Source: Streptomyces sp. JH34
GTDB taxonomy: Bacteria; Actinomycetota; Actinomycetes; Streptomycetales; Streptomycetaceae
Length of the DNA: 64,000 nucleotides
NCBI RefSeq assembly: GCF_029428875.1
Contig: NZ_JAJSOO010000001.1
Coordinates: forward strand, 3,348,001-3,412,000
Reading direction: 5' to 3'
Positions 16,938 through 25,547 of the stretch are shown in pieces (the first letter of the stretch is position 1; every line of letters starts with the position of its first letter). A program made the position numbers and the translations under genes. The notes under the pieces are model-generated. The model saw only the letters and a list, made by a program, of their open reading frames with translations, ran no database searches and was not told the origin of the DNA.

Positions 16938-18358
16938 CCGGCCTCCCCCGCCGGCTCCGCGCCCTCCCGCTCCGCTCGCGGCTCGCCCTGCTGGTCGCCG
17001 CAGCGGTCGCGGCGGCGGTGGCAGCGGTGGCCGCGGCCTGCTGGTTCGTGACGCGGGAACAGCTGGAGCACCAGCTGGACGAGTCACTGCGCAACTCGAC
17101 GGCGATCGACGAGACGTACGTCCAGAACCTGCTCAACGCGTGCGCGGGGACCGCGGCCCGCCAGCGCCCCGCGCCCGGCTCGTACAGCGTGCAGATCGTC
17201 GCCACCAACGGCGATCCGTGCGCCGCCCCGCCCCGGCGGGCGCCCTTCCCCACGACGGACGAGGACATCGCCGTGGCGGGCGGTGACAGGGACAGCGTCC
17301 TGCACACCGTCACCGACACCGACGGTGCCAAGCTGCGCGTGTACACCTACCAGATCAGGCTGGACCGGCCCGGCCCCGGCACGGACACCACGCTGGGGGT
17401 CTCCGTCGCGCGCCCCATGAGCGATGTGACCGACCCGCTCTCCACTCTCGCCTGGGTCCTGCTCCTCGTGTCCGGCATAGGCGTCGTCGGCGCGGGCGCG
17501 GCGGGCCTGTGGATCGCCCGTACCGGCCTGCGTCCCGTCGACGACCTCGCGCGCGCCGTCGAGCACGTGGCCGAGACCGAGGACCTGACCGTCCGGATCC
17601 CCGCGGAGGGCGAGGACGAGATCGCCCGGCTCTCGCGTTCGTTCAACGCCATGACCAGCTCCCTGGCCACGTCCCGGGACCGTCAGTCGCAGCTCATCGC
17701 CGACGCCGGCCACGAGCTGCGCACCCCGCTCACCTCGCTCCGTACGAACATCGAGCTGCTCGCCCGCAGCGACGAGACGGGCCGCGCCATCCCGCCGGAC
17801 GACCGCAAGGCCCTGATGTCCTCGGTCAAGGCTCAGATGACGGAGCTGGCCGCGCTCATCGGCGACCTCCAGGAGCTCTCCCGCCCCGACGCCGCCCAGC
17901 CCGGCCCCCTCCAGGTGGTGGCGCTGCACGACATCACCCGCACCGCCCTGCAGCGCGCCAGGCTGCGCGGCCCGGAGCTGACCATCACCGCCGAGCTGGC
18001 CCCCTGGTACGTACGCGCCGAACCCGCCGCGCTGGAGCGGGCGGTCGTCAACGTGCTGGACAACGCGGTGAAGTTCAGCCCCGCGGGCGGAACGATCGAG
18101 GTCGTCCTGCACCGCGGCGAACTGACCGTACGGGACCACGGCCCCGGCATCCCCGCCGAGGACCTCCCGCACGTCTTCGACCGCTTCTGGCGCTCCCCGT
18201 CCGCCCGCCAGCTGCCCGGCTCGGGTCTCGGCCTGTCCATCGTCGCCCGCACGGTCCAGCAGGCGGGCGGCGAGATCGCGCTGACCCCGGCGGAGGGCGG
18301 CGGCACGGTGGCGTCGATCCGGCTGCCCGGGGCGCCGACGCCGCCGCCGGAGGTGTGA
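16934..18358 (+). CDS. Sensor histidine kinase, partner of the preceding regulator
   Basis: 474 residues: membrane helix near the N-terminus ([20 protein letters not shown]), an extracellular sensor of about 120 residues with two cysteines, a second helix ([20 protein letters not shown]) and a HAMP linker. The kinase core has phospho-accepting His260 in [12 protein letters not shown] and an ATPase domain with N box ([11 protein letters not shown]) and G boxes (DHGPGIP and GSGLGLSI). The GTG start overlaps the regulator stop. The C-terminus is the usual short Pro-rich tail. Confidence 0.93.
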   Translation: MTGLPRRLRALPLRSRLALLVAAAVAAAVAAVAAACWFVTREQLEHQLDESLRNSTAIDETYVQNLLNACAGTAARQRPAPGSYSVQIVATNGDPCAAPPRRAPFPTTDEDIAVAGGDRDSVLHTVTDTDGAKLRVYTYQIRLDRPGPGTDTTLGVSVARPMSDVTDPLSTLAWVLLLVSGIGVVGAGAAGLWIARTGLRPVDDLARAVEHVAETEDLTVRIPAEGEDEIARLSRSFNAMTSSLATSRDRQSQLIADAGHELRTPLTSLRTNIELLARSDETGRAIPPDDRKALMSSVKAQMTELAALIGDLQELSRPDAAQPGPLQVVALHDITRTALQRARLRGPELTITAELAPWYVRAEPAALERAVVNVLDNAVKFSPAGGTIEVVLHRGELTVRDHGPGIPAEDLPHVFDRFWRSPSARQLPGSGLGLSIVARTVQQAGGEIALTPAEGGGTVASIRLPGAPTPPPEV

Positions 18359-18416
18359 GCCGGGCCGGAATCAGAGCCGACGACGGAACTCGGCGACAGC
18401 TGCCGGTCTGCGCCGC

Positions 18417-18662
18417 TCAGCTGTCGTACAGATCCGCGTCCTCGGTCAGCAGGACCAACTCGTCCAACCCCCGTCTGCGCCGCGAACGCCTCTCTTCCCC
18501 GTAAAGGAGTACGTCGGTCAGCAGCACCCGGCGGTGCCTGCCCGGGCGCGAGAACGGAACTCCTCCCTCGTCGAGGATCTTGACGAACGTGGCTCGGCTG
18601 ATCCCCAGCAGGTCTGCGGCCTCTTGTGTGGTGAGCGTGGTGTTCACCGGCGCGACGGTCAC
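18417..18662 (-). CDS. Excisionase-type helix-turn-helix antitoxin, no toxin partner
   Basis: 81 residues from a GTG: LTTQEAADLLGISRATFVKI forms the helix-turn-helix, followed by PGRHRRVLLTDVLLYGEERR. Proteins of this kind (TIGR01764-like) are usually antitoxins preceding a PIN-domain RNase gene. Here the expected place downstream holds only the end of the histidine kinase gene on the other strand. Family members normally have some 50 more residues ahead of the VTVAPV segment. In this frame the upstream sequence is not protein-like, so the gene appears shortened at its 5' end. A relic is likely. Confidence 0.6.
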   Translation of the reverse strand: MTVAPVNTTLTTQEAADLLGISRATFVKILDEGGVPFSRPGRHRRVLLTDVLLYGEERRSRRRRGLDELVLLTEDADLYDS

Positions 18663-18795
18663 TGCCTTGCCCTCGGACAGACACGGCAGACGGCACCCGT
18701 CGCCGTGGTGCGAGCGGTCACGCACGCTTCCTGTGCGGCTCGTCACCTCCGGGTCCGAGGTCCAGCACCGGTCGGCGGATGCACCACGGCTCGGT

Positions 18796-18990
18796 TCAGG
18801 CCAGGTCGTCGAACTCACCTTCCTTCGCGCCCCCGAGGAAGGCACGGAGCTTGGCCCGGGTGGTGCGCACGACCACGTCCGGGTTGTCGCTCTCGCGCAG
18901 CAGTATCTCGCCTTCGTGTTCGGCGAGTTCGAGGCAGTCGGAGCCCTCTGCATTCGACGACTTCGACGACTTGCGCCACTGGATTTCCAT
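18796..18990 (-). CDS. DUF397 protein
   Basis: 64 residues: MEIQWRKSSKSSNAEGSDCL, then LRESDNPDVVVRTTRAKLRA and EGEFDDLA. This is the DUF397 pattern of small proteins that accompany XRE regulators in Streptomyces and may inhibit or modulate them. The ATG at 18990 has GAGG close by, and a GTG at 18999 overlaps the XRE stop, so translation is coupled either way. It is the last gene of the XRE operon. Confidence 0.85.
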   Translation of the reverse strand: MEIQWRKSSKSSNAEGSDCLELAEHEGEILLRESDNPDVVVRTTRAKLRAFLGGAKEGEFDDLA

Positions 18991-18995
18991 GATCC

Positions 18996-19853
18996 TCACA
19001 CCTCCATGCTCTGCGCGATGTCACGGATGAAGCCCCTCGATCTGTCCGGGTCCAGCGACCTCTCCTCCGTCCGGTCCAGCGCGACTCGCCAGTTCACCAG
19101 GCTCGTTTCGGCGTCGATGAATGACGACCCCGTCGCGGTGTCCACCTGCACGGTGTCGAGCTGCGGGACGACCCCGTACACGTAGTGTGCCGAACTGCTC
19201 GCGAACGGGAAACCGCCGGCTGCGAAGGGGATCACTCTGATGGCTACGTTGCCACGCTCCGATTCCTCCAGGAGATGTACGAGTTGGCTACGCGCGACTG
19301 CCGGGCCTCCGTACGTCATGCGCAACGCCGCCTCGTGAATCAGGAACGTACAGGTCGGCGGGTCCGGCCGGTCGAGGACATCACGGCGTTGCAACCGATG
19401 TGACAGCAGACGACGTTGACGCGTCGGGCTCGGGGGCGGGACGCTCTCCCCGAAGACGCTGCGCGCATAGGCCTCGGTCTGAAGAAGACCCGGCATATAC
19501 ATGACCTGCACCGACCGGATGGCCGCAGCGTGATGCTCCAACTCGGCAAGGTCGAGAGCATCTTCGGCCAGCTCACCGCGGTAGTGCTCCCACCAGCCGC
19601 TGCCCCGCTCCGAAGCCATGGCGACGAGAGCATCGACGTACGCCTCGTCAGGGCACTTGTAGTGGTCGGCCCACGCCCGCACCCGCTGAGGGCTCACGCC
19701 GAATCGGCCCGACTCGGTGTTACTGATGGTGGTGCGGTCCGCCCCCAACCGCTCGGCGGCCTGGGCAAGCGTCAGGCCCGCATGCTCCCTGAGTCTGCGC
19801 AGCTCGGTGCCCAGTCGGCGCTGGCGCACCGTGAGCAGTTTCCTCGGCGGCAT
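18996..19853 (-). CDS. XRE-family regulator with DUF5753 domain (WhiJ-like)
   Basis: 285 residues. The N-terminal helix-turn-helix LTLAQAAERLGADRTTISNT is followed by the DUF5753 domain (MYMPGLLQTEAYARSVFGES, then IRVIPFAAGGFPFASSSAHY). Such proteins occur in many copies in Streptomyces, each with a DUF397 protein and often an RsbW-like ATPase; WhiJ, which affects sporulation timing, is the best known. The DUF397 gene follows directly and the ATPase gene is divergent across 207 bp. A second set lies at 52.9-54.8 kb. Confidence 0.9.
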   Translation of the reverse strand: MPPRKLLTVRQRRLGTELRRLREHAGLTLAQAAERLGADRTTISNTESGRFGVSPQRVRAWADHYKCPDEAYVDALVAMASERGSGWWEHYRGELAEDALDLAELEHHAAAIRSVQVMYMPGLLQTEAYARSVFGESVPPPSPTRQRRLLSHRLQRRDVLDRPDPPTCTFLIHEAALRMTYGGPAVARSQLVHLLEESERGNVAIRVIPFAAGGFPFASSSAHYVYGVVPQLDTVQVDTATGSSFIDAETSLVNWRVALDRTEERSLDPDRSRGFIRDIAQSMEV

Positions 19854-19906
19854 ATGGATCCCCTCCTGTCGAATCCCAGTGTGGCCGTACCCGAACCACT
19901 GGGTGT

Positions 19907-19916
19907 TCGTTACTCA
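19907..19916 (-). promoter_or_regulatory. Element TGAGTAACGA upstream of the XRE gene
   Basis: On the minus strand TGAGTAACGA lies 53 bases before the XRE start. The second XRE gene, at 53532, has TGAGTAATGA 52 bases before its start. Conservation of sequence and distance between two diverged loci suggests a promoter or operator element. It sits in an AT-richer part of the divergent intergenic region. Confidence 0.4.
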
Positions 19917-20060
19917 CGACATCGAGCCGTATCACTAGTTATGAGCTATGGGTACGTTCGTTTGTCACCTCGGTACAGCGCGTCAGCCCTCGCCGCACGA
20001 CCGTCACCCCGGTCAACGAGCCGTGTGCGCGTTCGGATCGCATCACGTGGGGAGAACGAC

Positions 20061-20576
20061 ATGACCAGCGTCAACGCCACCGCACCCTCCGCATCACCGC
20101 ACTGTCAGGACGGCGAGAGCTACCGGCTCTCCCTGCCCAACACCGCGCGTTCCGCCGGGATCGCCCGGCACTTCGTCGCCTCACTGCTCACCGGCACCCC
20201 GCACAGCGGCATCCTCGACGACGCCCGCCTCTGTGTGACCGAGGTCGTGGCCAACGCCCATCGGCACACCCGCACTTCACTGATCCGTGTGCATGTGACG
20301 GTCGGCCGGGAGCAGGTGACCGTGTCCGTCGCCGACGACACGCCCTGGACCGCGCCTGCGGCAGGCGCCACGTCCGACGGGTTGATCCGCACGGGTCACG
20401 CGCAGGAGTGCGGGCGGGGGCTCTTCCTCCTGGAGGAACTCGCCCTGGCCTGGGGGTCGGACGTCTGCGGGTGCTGCTCTCCCAGCCACAAGGCGGTGTG
20501 GTTCACGCTCGCCGTGGATGCGGTGGCCTCCTCCGCACAGCCTTCTGCGCGCCCCCGCACGGCGATTCAGGCCTGA
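20061..20576 (+). CDS. RsbW-like ATP-binding protein
   Basis: 171 residues with the HATPase_c fold of anti-sigma kinases: the N box appears as CVTEVVANAHRHT, and the G2-like motif as CGRGLFLLEEL. There is no His-kinase transmitter. Proteins like this often sit beside XRE/DUF397 pairs (as in the abaA and whiJ-like clusters) and may bind the partner proteins rather than sigma factors. The ATG has GGGGAGA six bases upstream. It is divergent from the XRE gene. Confidence 0.85.
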   Translation: MTSVNATAPSASPHCQDGESYRLSLPNTARSAGIARHFVASLLTGTPHSGILDDARLCVTEVVANAHRHTRTSLIRVHVTVGREQVTVSVADDTPWTAPAAGATSDGLIRTGHAQECGRGLFLLEELALAWGSDVCGCCSPSHKAVWFTLAVDAVASSAQPSARPRTAIQA

Positions 20577-20637
20577 CCACCCGCTGAGATCCACTGGCAG
20601 GCCCGGCCGTCGGCCTGCCCTACCCCGACGGACCCTG

Positions 20638-21861
20638 ATGCGTCGTACCACCGGCGCGGCTTCGCGCTGCGCTCCTCCGCCATGCCCCGATCCGGTGTGG
20701 GACCCCGTTCCCCGCGCCCTCCAGGAGTGGGACTCGACCCCTGCCCGGCATGCCCGTCCGCGTCCGTGGCTGTCCGCCGTGACGTGGCTGATCGGCGCCG
20801 GCCTGCACCCGCGCGCGGGGGAGACGACGCTGACCGTGGCCCGGGACCTCGCGATACGGATGGACTACCGGCTGGGCTTCGTGCTGTACGACCTCGAAGG
20901 CACGGCCGCCCGGTGCGGAACGTCGACGGCGACGGTGAAGCGGCATGTCCGGGTGCTGCGGGAGCTGGGTGCGCTGGCGTGGCGGAGACACGGTACGAAG
21001 AGGAACCTTCAGCTCCCGGGCCGCCCGTACACGGCTACCGCGACGATCTACGCGGCGACGATTCCGGCAGCGTACGACCGTGCGAAGGGGCACCGGCTCG
21101 ACGGCACCGGGTACAGCGCCCGCGTGGTCGGGGTGACCGACGAGGGGCGGGCGCTCATGCAGAAAACCGTCCACAGGAAGCCGCACCCTGTGGACGACGA
21201 GCGGCCGGGCGCACACGGTCAGGCAGGGCGTGCACCCCATTCTTCTGGGCCGTACCCCGACTCATCCGTCGCTGATCCGGATGGGTGGTTGAACTACACC
21301 TCGCGCACCTGCGCGACGCGCGCGAGGGCGGCAACTCCCCGGAAGGCCAGAAACGGCTGCGGTACGTCGTCTCGCGGCCCGTGGCAGGTGGCCCACGACA
21401 TCGAGGTCGCCCGCCAGGTCCGGCCACTCGTCGGCTGGACCCAGCGGGAAGGGCTCCGCCGCCTGGCGTTCGCCCTCCGCCCGTTGATCGACCGGGGCCT
21501 GCGGCCTCATGACATCGCCGCGGAGCTCGTCGGCCTGGCAATCGACTGGCGCCCCGCGCGGCCGGCCGCGTACATCACCGCAGTCCTCACCCGGGACCGG
21601 CGGGCCGAGGCGGCCCGCCGGGCGGACGAGGACCTCGCGGCCGACCCCGCCGCCCACCAGGAATGGCAGCGGTGGCTGCGTAGCCGCCGGGTCGAGGACC
21701 TGCCGCGCACGGACGACGACCGCCGCCGCGCCCGGCTCCACTCGTGGGACCGGTGGCGCGAGGTGGCGGCCCACTACGACGAGGACCCCGACGACGCACT
21801 GGACCTCTACGGGACCCGGCTGTGCGCCTACGCCGTCAAACGGGCCGCACCCTCGGCGTAG
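20638..21861 (+). CDS. Winged-helix DNA-binding protein of accessory type
   Basis: 407 residues. An N-terminal winged helix is clear: VARDLAIRMDYRLGFVLYDL, then GTSTATVKRHVRVLRELGAL and a basic wing (WRRHGTKRNL). The middle is low complexity, and the C-terminal part (LRPLIDRGLRPHDIAAELVG) is helical with many Arg. I recall similar proteins in variable regions of Streptomyces chromosomes and plasmids without an assigned function. The start at 20638 leaves 61 bp after the ATPase gene; no strong ribosome site is seen there. Confidence 0.7.
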   Translation: MRRTTGAASRCAPPPCPDPVWDPVPRALQEWDSTPARHARPRPWLSAVTWLIGAGLHPRAGETTLTVARDLAIRMDYRLGFVLYDLEGTAARCGTSTATVKRHVRVLRELGALAWRRHGTKRNLQLPGRPYTATATIYAATIPAAYDRAKGHRLDGTGYSARVVGVTDEGRALMQKTVHRKPHPVDDERPGAHGQAGRAPHSSGPYPDSSVADPDGWLNYTSRTCATRARAATPRKARNGCGTSSRGPWQVAHDIEVARQVRPLVGWTQREGLRRLAFALRPLIDRGLRPHDIAAELVGLAIDWRPARPAAYITAVLTRDRRAEAARRADEDLAADPAAHQEWQRWLRSRRVEDLPRTDDDRRRARLHSWDRWREVAAHYDEDPDDALDLYGTRLCAYAVKRAAPSA

Positions 21862-21868
21862 GGCCCCC

Positions 21869-22756
21869 TCAACCGGCCGGGTTGTGCCGGATCAGCGACT
21901 CCACCAGCCCGGCCCGGGTGGCGGGGAAGTCCAGCGGGACGATCCCGAGGCCGGTCCAGCCCGATGCCTCCGATCCGTCGAGGAACGAGTGCACCTGCGG
22001 GTTGAGCCGGTCCGAGTTCGAGCGCGGGGGGAGCAGGGCCGCGGTGCTCACGTAGTTCATGAACAGCTTGCCGGGCTGCTGCGCGGCCTTGCGGAACTGC
22101 GCCTCGATCTTGGGGTACTTGCCGAAGGGCTCGGCCATGTAGTCGTCCTGGATGTCGAAGACCGCCGGGTCGGCGTACCGGACCCCGGGCAGGCCGCCGT
22201 TGTCGGCGAGGACGACGACCTTGCCGCGGGCACCGCCGAGGTCCGGGAGGGTGGAGTCGAGGCGCATGAGCGGACGCCAGCCCTTGCCGTCGAGGTAGAT
22301 GTCGAAGATCCGCCGGAACGCGGCGTCGCTCTCCTCCGAGTACTCCTGCTTGACGCGCATCAGCACGGTCTCCGAAGGGTGCCGGGCCAGGAAGTCCCGG
22401 CAGGCACCCAGCACGTCGTCGAAATTCAGGTTCTGGTAGTAGGCCCCGTGGTGGATCGCGTACGCGTCACCGCTGATCCGGCACCGGACGTCGAGGAAAC
22501 GTATGCCGCTGTCCAGTTGCTGGGCCACCGTCGTGTTCTGGCACGCCGTCCAGGGGCCGCCGAAGCGCGCACCGGCGTTGTGCGTCCCCGGGATCGTGAG
22601 GCGTCGCAGCGGGGTGGAGTCGGCTATGCCGCCCATCCAGTCCTGCGTGCCGAGCGCGCGGGAGGCGGCTGCGGACGTCCCGCCGAGGAGTACCCCGGCG
22701 GTGACTGCGAGCGAGCCGGTGAGGAAGCTCCGGCGGGTGGCGGTGTACGAACTCAT
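21869..22756 (-). CDS. Secreted phosphatidylinositol-specific phospholipase C, Tat-exported
   Basis: 295 residues. The N-terminus has a twin-arginine signal (ATRRSFLTGSLAVTAGVLLG) ending near residue 32. The PI-PLC X domain shows first catalytic His59 in LTIPGTHNAG, Arg/Asp motif GIRFLDVRCR and second His102 or His103 in AIHHGAYYQNL, spaced as in the Bacillus enzymes. It cleaves phosphatidylinositol to diacylglycerol and cyclic inositol phosphate outside the cell. The stop is only 7 bp from the convergent winged-helix gene. It is divergent from the AbrB gene. Confidence 0.9.
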   Translation of the reverse strand: MSSYTATRRSFLTGSLAVTAGVLLGGTSAAASRALGTQDWMGGIADSTPLRRLTIPGTHNAGARFGGPWTACQNTTVAQQLDSGIRFLDVRCRISGDAYAIHHGAYYQNLNFDDVLGACRDFLARHPSETVLMRVKQEYSEESDAAFRRIFDIYLDGKGWRPLMRLDSTLPDLGGARGKVVVLADNGGLPGVRYADPAVFDIQDDYMAEPFGKYPKIEAQFRKAAQQPGKLFMNYVSTAALLPPRSNSDRLNPQVHSFLDGSEASGWTGLGIVPLDFPATRAGLVESLIRHNPAG

Positions 22757-22909
22757 GGGGGTGTGCCTCCGGGGGCCGTGGGGGCTCGAATTATGTCGGG
22801 CACACCTCAATGACGGAACAGGGTCGTCTCGCCATCGACGCCCGCGTGGCCGGAACCCGTCGACCACCGTCCGACCGCCCCACCCCCACCACACGCACAG
22901 GACGAAAAC

Positions 22910-22967
22910 CTTGGCGCCAAGCAGCAGAATGCAAGATTGCGAATTTCTCAAACTTGCAATATTCGCA
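22910..22967 (+). promoter_or_regulatory. AT-rich palindromic region upstream of the AbrB gene
   Basis: It contains the perfect palindrome CTTGGCGCCAAG (22910-22921) and, in an AT-rich stretch unusual for this genome, the inverted pair TGCGAAT (22938-22944) and ATTCGCA (22961-22967) with 16 bases between. TGCAAG and CTTGCA are also arranged symmetrically. This looks like an autoregulatory operator of the AbrB-type protein whose gene starts 49 bp downstream. Confidence 0.5.
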
Positions 22968-23015
22968 CTTCGTGCCACCTTGGCAAGGATGGCGACAGAG
23001 GTAGGAGGTCATTGC

Positions 23016-23300
23016 GTGACTGGAGCCACAGCCCTACTGCGAACGAACGGGCAGATCACACTGCCCAAGGCCATTCGGGCAGCCCTCGGGGTGAACCAGG
23101 GCGACGAGATCGAGTTCGAGATCACCCGCGCCGGTGAAGTGACGGTGCACGGACTCACCAAGATCCGCTCCGACCAGGCCTGGTTCTGGACTCCGGAGTG
23201 GCAGGAGGGCGAGCGCAGAACCAGCGAGGACATCGCTGCCGGTCGCACCGCCGTCCACGAGGACACGGACAGCATGTTCGCGCACCTCGACGAAGACTGA
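23016..23300 (+). CDS. AbrB/MazE-type antitoxin-like transcription factor
   Basis: 94 residues. The swapped-hairpin DNA-binding motif is LRTNGQITLPKAIRAALGVN then GDEIEFEITRAGEVTVHG. The C-terminal part (FWTPEWQEGERRTSEDIAAG) resembles antitoxin tails that bind a toxin. The GTG at 23016 has AGGAGGT six bases upstream and is preferred over the in-frame ATG at 22989. No intact toxin gene follows: the next 200 bp hold a frame ending VRPGVTHILWRRVGGHDIF without a clear start, which may be a remnant. It may act alone as a regulator. Confidence 0.78.
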   Translation: MTGATALLRTNGQITLPKAIRAALGVNQGDEIEFEITRAGEVTVHGLTKIRSDQAWFWTPEWQEGERRTSEDIAAGRTAVHEDTDSMFAHLDED

Positions 23301-23481
23301 CCCCTGACACCGGGAGGCCCGATTGCCCACTTTTGGGCCAGTTCCGACCCGGACTCCGGGTCAAGCCGGTTCGTCGTGCCACCTGGCAGTACGGAGACGA
23401 AGTCCGCCCAGGGGTGACGCACATCCTGTGGCGCCGAGTGGGGGGCCACGACATCTTCGTCCCCGGGCCGGCCTGAACAAG

Positions 23482-23516
23482 CCGATGGTCCGCCACGTGG
23501 CGTGGCGGACCATCGG
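23482..23516. terminator. Strong hairpin between the AbrB locus and the 5'-nucleotidase gene
   Basis: A perfect 16-bp inverted repeat (CCGATGGTCCGCCACG with its complement) around a TGG loop. It can serve both converging transcription units: the AbrB segment from the left and the nucleotidase gene, which ends 46 bp to the right. Confidence 0.8.
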
Positions 23517-23561
23517 TCTCCGGGCCGGACGGGAGCAGCGGGACGCTCCCGTGTGACGGCG

Positions 23562-25367
23562 TTACTGCACGATCGTGATCCGGTCCGTGGCCGGCGGGGC
23601 CAGCGGTGCGGAAGCCGTGGAGTGGGCCGCCAGGTAGGCGTTGAACAGGTCCAGGTCGGAAGCGCCGACCAGCTTGTCCGTGCCCTGGCCGAGGGCCGCG
23701 AAGCCGTCGCCGCCACCCGCGAGGAACTCGTTCATCGCGACGCGGTACGACTTCGCCGGGTCGATCGCCTCACCGTTGAGCAGGATCGAGGAGGCGACCA
23801 CGCGGTCGGCGCCCGACTTCGTCATGTCCAGCGTGTAGGTGAGGCCCTTCGAGACCTGGAGGATCTTCGGCGACGCCTCGTTGGAGCCGCTGACCTGCTG
23901 CTGAAGAGCGGTGACCAGCTGCGCGCCGGTCAGGTCGACGACGTTCATCATGTTGGTGAACGGCTGGACCGTGAACGCCTCGCCGTAGGTCACCACTCCG
24001 TCGCCCTCGCCGCCGGACGCCTTGTACACCAGGTCGGAGCGGATACCGCCCGGGTTCATGAACGCGACGACCGCGCCGCCCTTGTCCGCGGGGGCCAGGC
24101 CCTCCAGCTGGGCGTCGGCGATGAGGTTGCCGAGCGGCTTCTCGGGGGCCGTGGAGCCGCGGCCGTTGATGTCGGCGGAGATGAAGCCCTGCGGCCGGCC
24201 GGCGACGGGGGCGGCGAGCGTGTTCCAGCGGGCGATCAGCGCCGTCATGTCGGTGGCCTTGGCCTGATCCCGGCTGACGATGTGATTCGCCGACTCCACC
24301 GACGTGCGCACGATGTCCTTGGTGCGGCGGTCGTAGGTGAGGGTCGTGTCCGTGTAGAGCTTGCCGAACGACGACGCCGAGGTGACCATGCGCGGCTTGC
24401 CGGAGGGGTCCGGGACCGTGCAGACGTACGCCTGGTGGGTGTGGCCCGTGACCAGCGCGTCGACCTTCGGCGTGATGCCCTTGGCGATGTCGACGATCGG
24501 CCCGGAGATGCCGTCACCGGCGCCCGGGCTGTCGCAGTCGTAGTTGTACGAGGAGGAGGCAGGGGCCCCGCCCTCGTGGATCAGCGCGACGATGGACTTG
24601 ACGCCCTGGCGGTCCAGCTCCTTGGCGTACTTGTTGACCGTCTCGATCTCGTCGTGGAACTTCAGCCCCTTGACGCCGTTGGCCGTGACGATGTTCGGCG
24701 TGCCCTCCAGGGTCACCCCGATGAAGCCGATCTTGACGCCGTTCTTCTTCCAGACCGTGTACGGCTTGAGGACCGGCTTGCCGGTCTTCTCGCTCGTCAC
24801 GTTGGCCGCGAGGTACGGGAAGTCCGCGCCCTCGAACTTCTTGCCCTTCTCGTAGCAGCCCTCGACCGGGTGGCAGCCGCCGTTCTGCAGACGGCCCAGC
24901 TCCGTGGCCCCCTCGTCGAACTCGTGGTTGCCCACGGCCGTGACATCGAGGTCGAGCCCGTTGAGCGCCTCGATGGTGGGCTCGTCGTGGAACAGCCCCG
25001 ACAGCAGCGGGCTCGCGCCCACCATGTCGCCGCCGGCCGCCGTGACGGAGTACGGGTTGCCCTTGCGCGCGGTGCGCAGCGAGGTCGCGAGGTACTCGAC
25101 GCCCCCGGCCGGGACCGACTTCACCGTGCCGTCTGCCTGCTTCTCACTGACCGTCCCCGCGGAACCGGCCGGCGGCTCCAGGTTGCCGTGCAGGTCGTTG
25201 AAGGAGAGCAGCTGCACGTCTACCGTGCGGGACGACGGGTGGTGGCCGTGGCCCTTGTCGTGCGCGCCGGCCGGCATCGCGGCGACGAGCGCGCCAACGG
25301 TGACGAGCCCGGCGGTGGCGGCGAGCACCCGCCGGGGCACACGGTTCTTCTGCGGAGTCGCTGACAT
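23562..25367 (-). CDS. Secreted bifunctional metallophosphatase/5'-nucleotidase
   Basis: 601 residues. A Sec signal peptide (RRVLAATAGLVTVGALVAAM then PAGAHD) precedes a calcineurin-like metallophosphatase domain with LLSFNDLHGNLEP, VGNHEFDEG and GHTHQAY metal-binding motifs. A C-terminal 5'-nucleotidase substrate domain includes AFMNPGGIRSDLVY and AGGGDGFAALGQG. It would release phosphate from extracellular nucleotides. There is no sortase or membrane anchor. The ATG at 25367 has AAGGGG six bases ahead. Its place near the phosphate genes fits phosphate scavenging. Confidence 0.92.
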   Translation of the reverse strand: MSATPQKNRVPRRVLAATAGLVTVGALVAAMPAGAHDKGHGHHPSSRTVDVQLLSFNDLHGNLEPPAGSAGTVSEKQADGTVKSVPAGGVEYLATSLRTARKGNPYSVTAAGGDMVGASPLLSGLFHDEPTIEALNGLDLDVTAVGNHEFDEGATELGRLQNGGCHPVEGCYEKGKKFEGADFPYLAANVTSEKTGKPVLKPYTVWKKNGVKIGFIGVTLEGTPNIVTANGVKGLKFHDEIETVNKYAKELDRQGVKSIVALIHEGGAPASSSYNYDCDSPGAGDGISGPIVDIAKGITPKVDALVTGHTHQAYVCTVPDPSGKPRMVTSASSFGKLYTDTTLTYDRRTKDIVRTSVESANHIVSRDQAKATDMTALIARWNTLAAPVAGRPQGFISADINGRGSTAPEKPLGNLIADAQLEGLAPADKGGAVVAFMNPGGIRSDLVYKASGGEGDGVVTYGEAFTVQPFTNMMNVVDLTGAQLVTALQQQVSGSNEASPKILQVSKGLTYTLDMTKSGADRVVASSILLNGEAIDPAKSYRVAMNEFLAGGGDGFAALGQGTDKLVGASDLDLFNAYLAAHSTASAPLAPPATDRITIVQ

Positions 25368-25547
25368 CGGTCCCCTTCGATTCTCTGGATCCTGCGTGCC
25401 GCAGCCTAGAGTCAACGCGCGTAGCGCGACAGGTGTCCGGGGTTACGAACTGGTTGCATGGCACTCGAAAACGGGCTGATCACCCGTAGGACGTACATTT
25501 ACGAGCAGAAACGTCACCGCAGTCATACGTGCCGGAATCCTGCACTC

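Noticed and set aside
18417..23516. Accessory segment as an integrated element or prophage
   Set aside because: No integrase, transfer gene, tRNA or direct-repeat ends were found, so only loose accessory status is claimed.
23323..23556. Frame starting TTG after the AbrB gene as a possible toxin
   Set aside because: Runs through the strong hairpin at 23482-23516 and has no protein-like composition.
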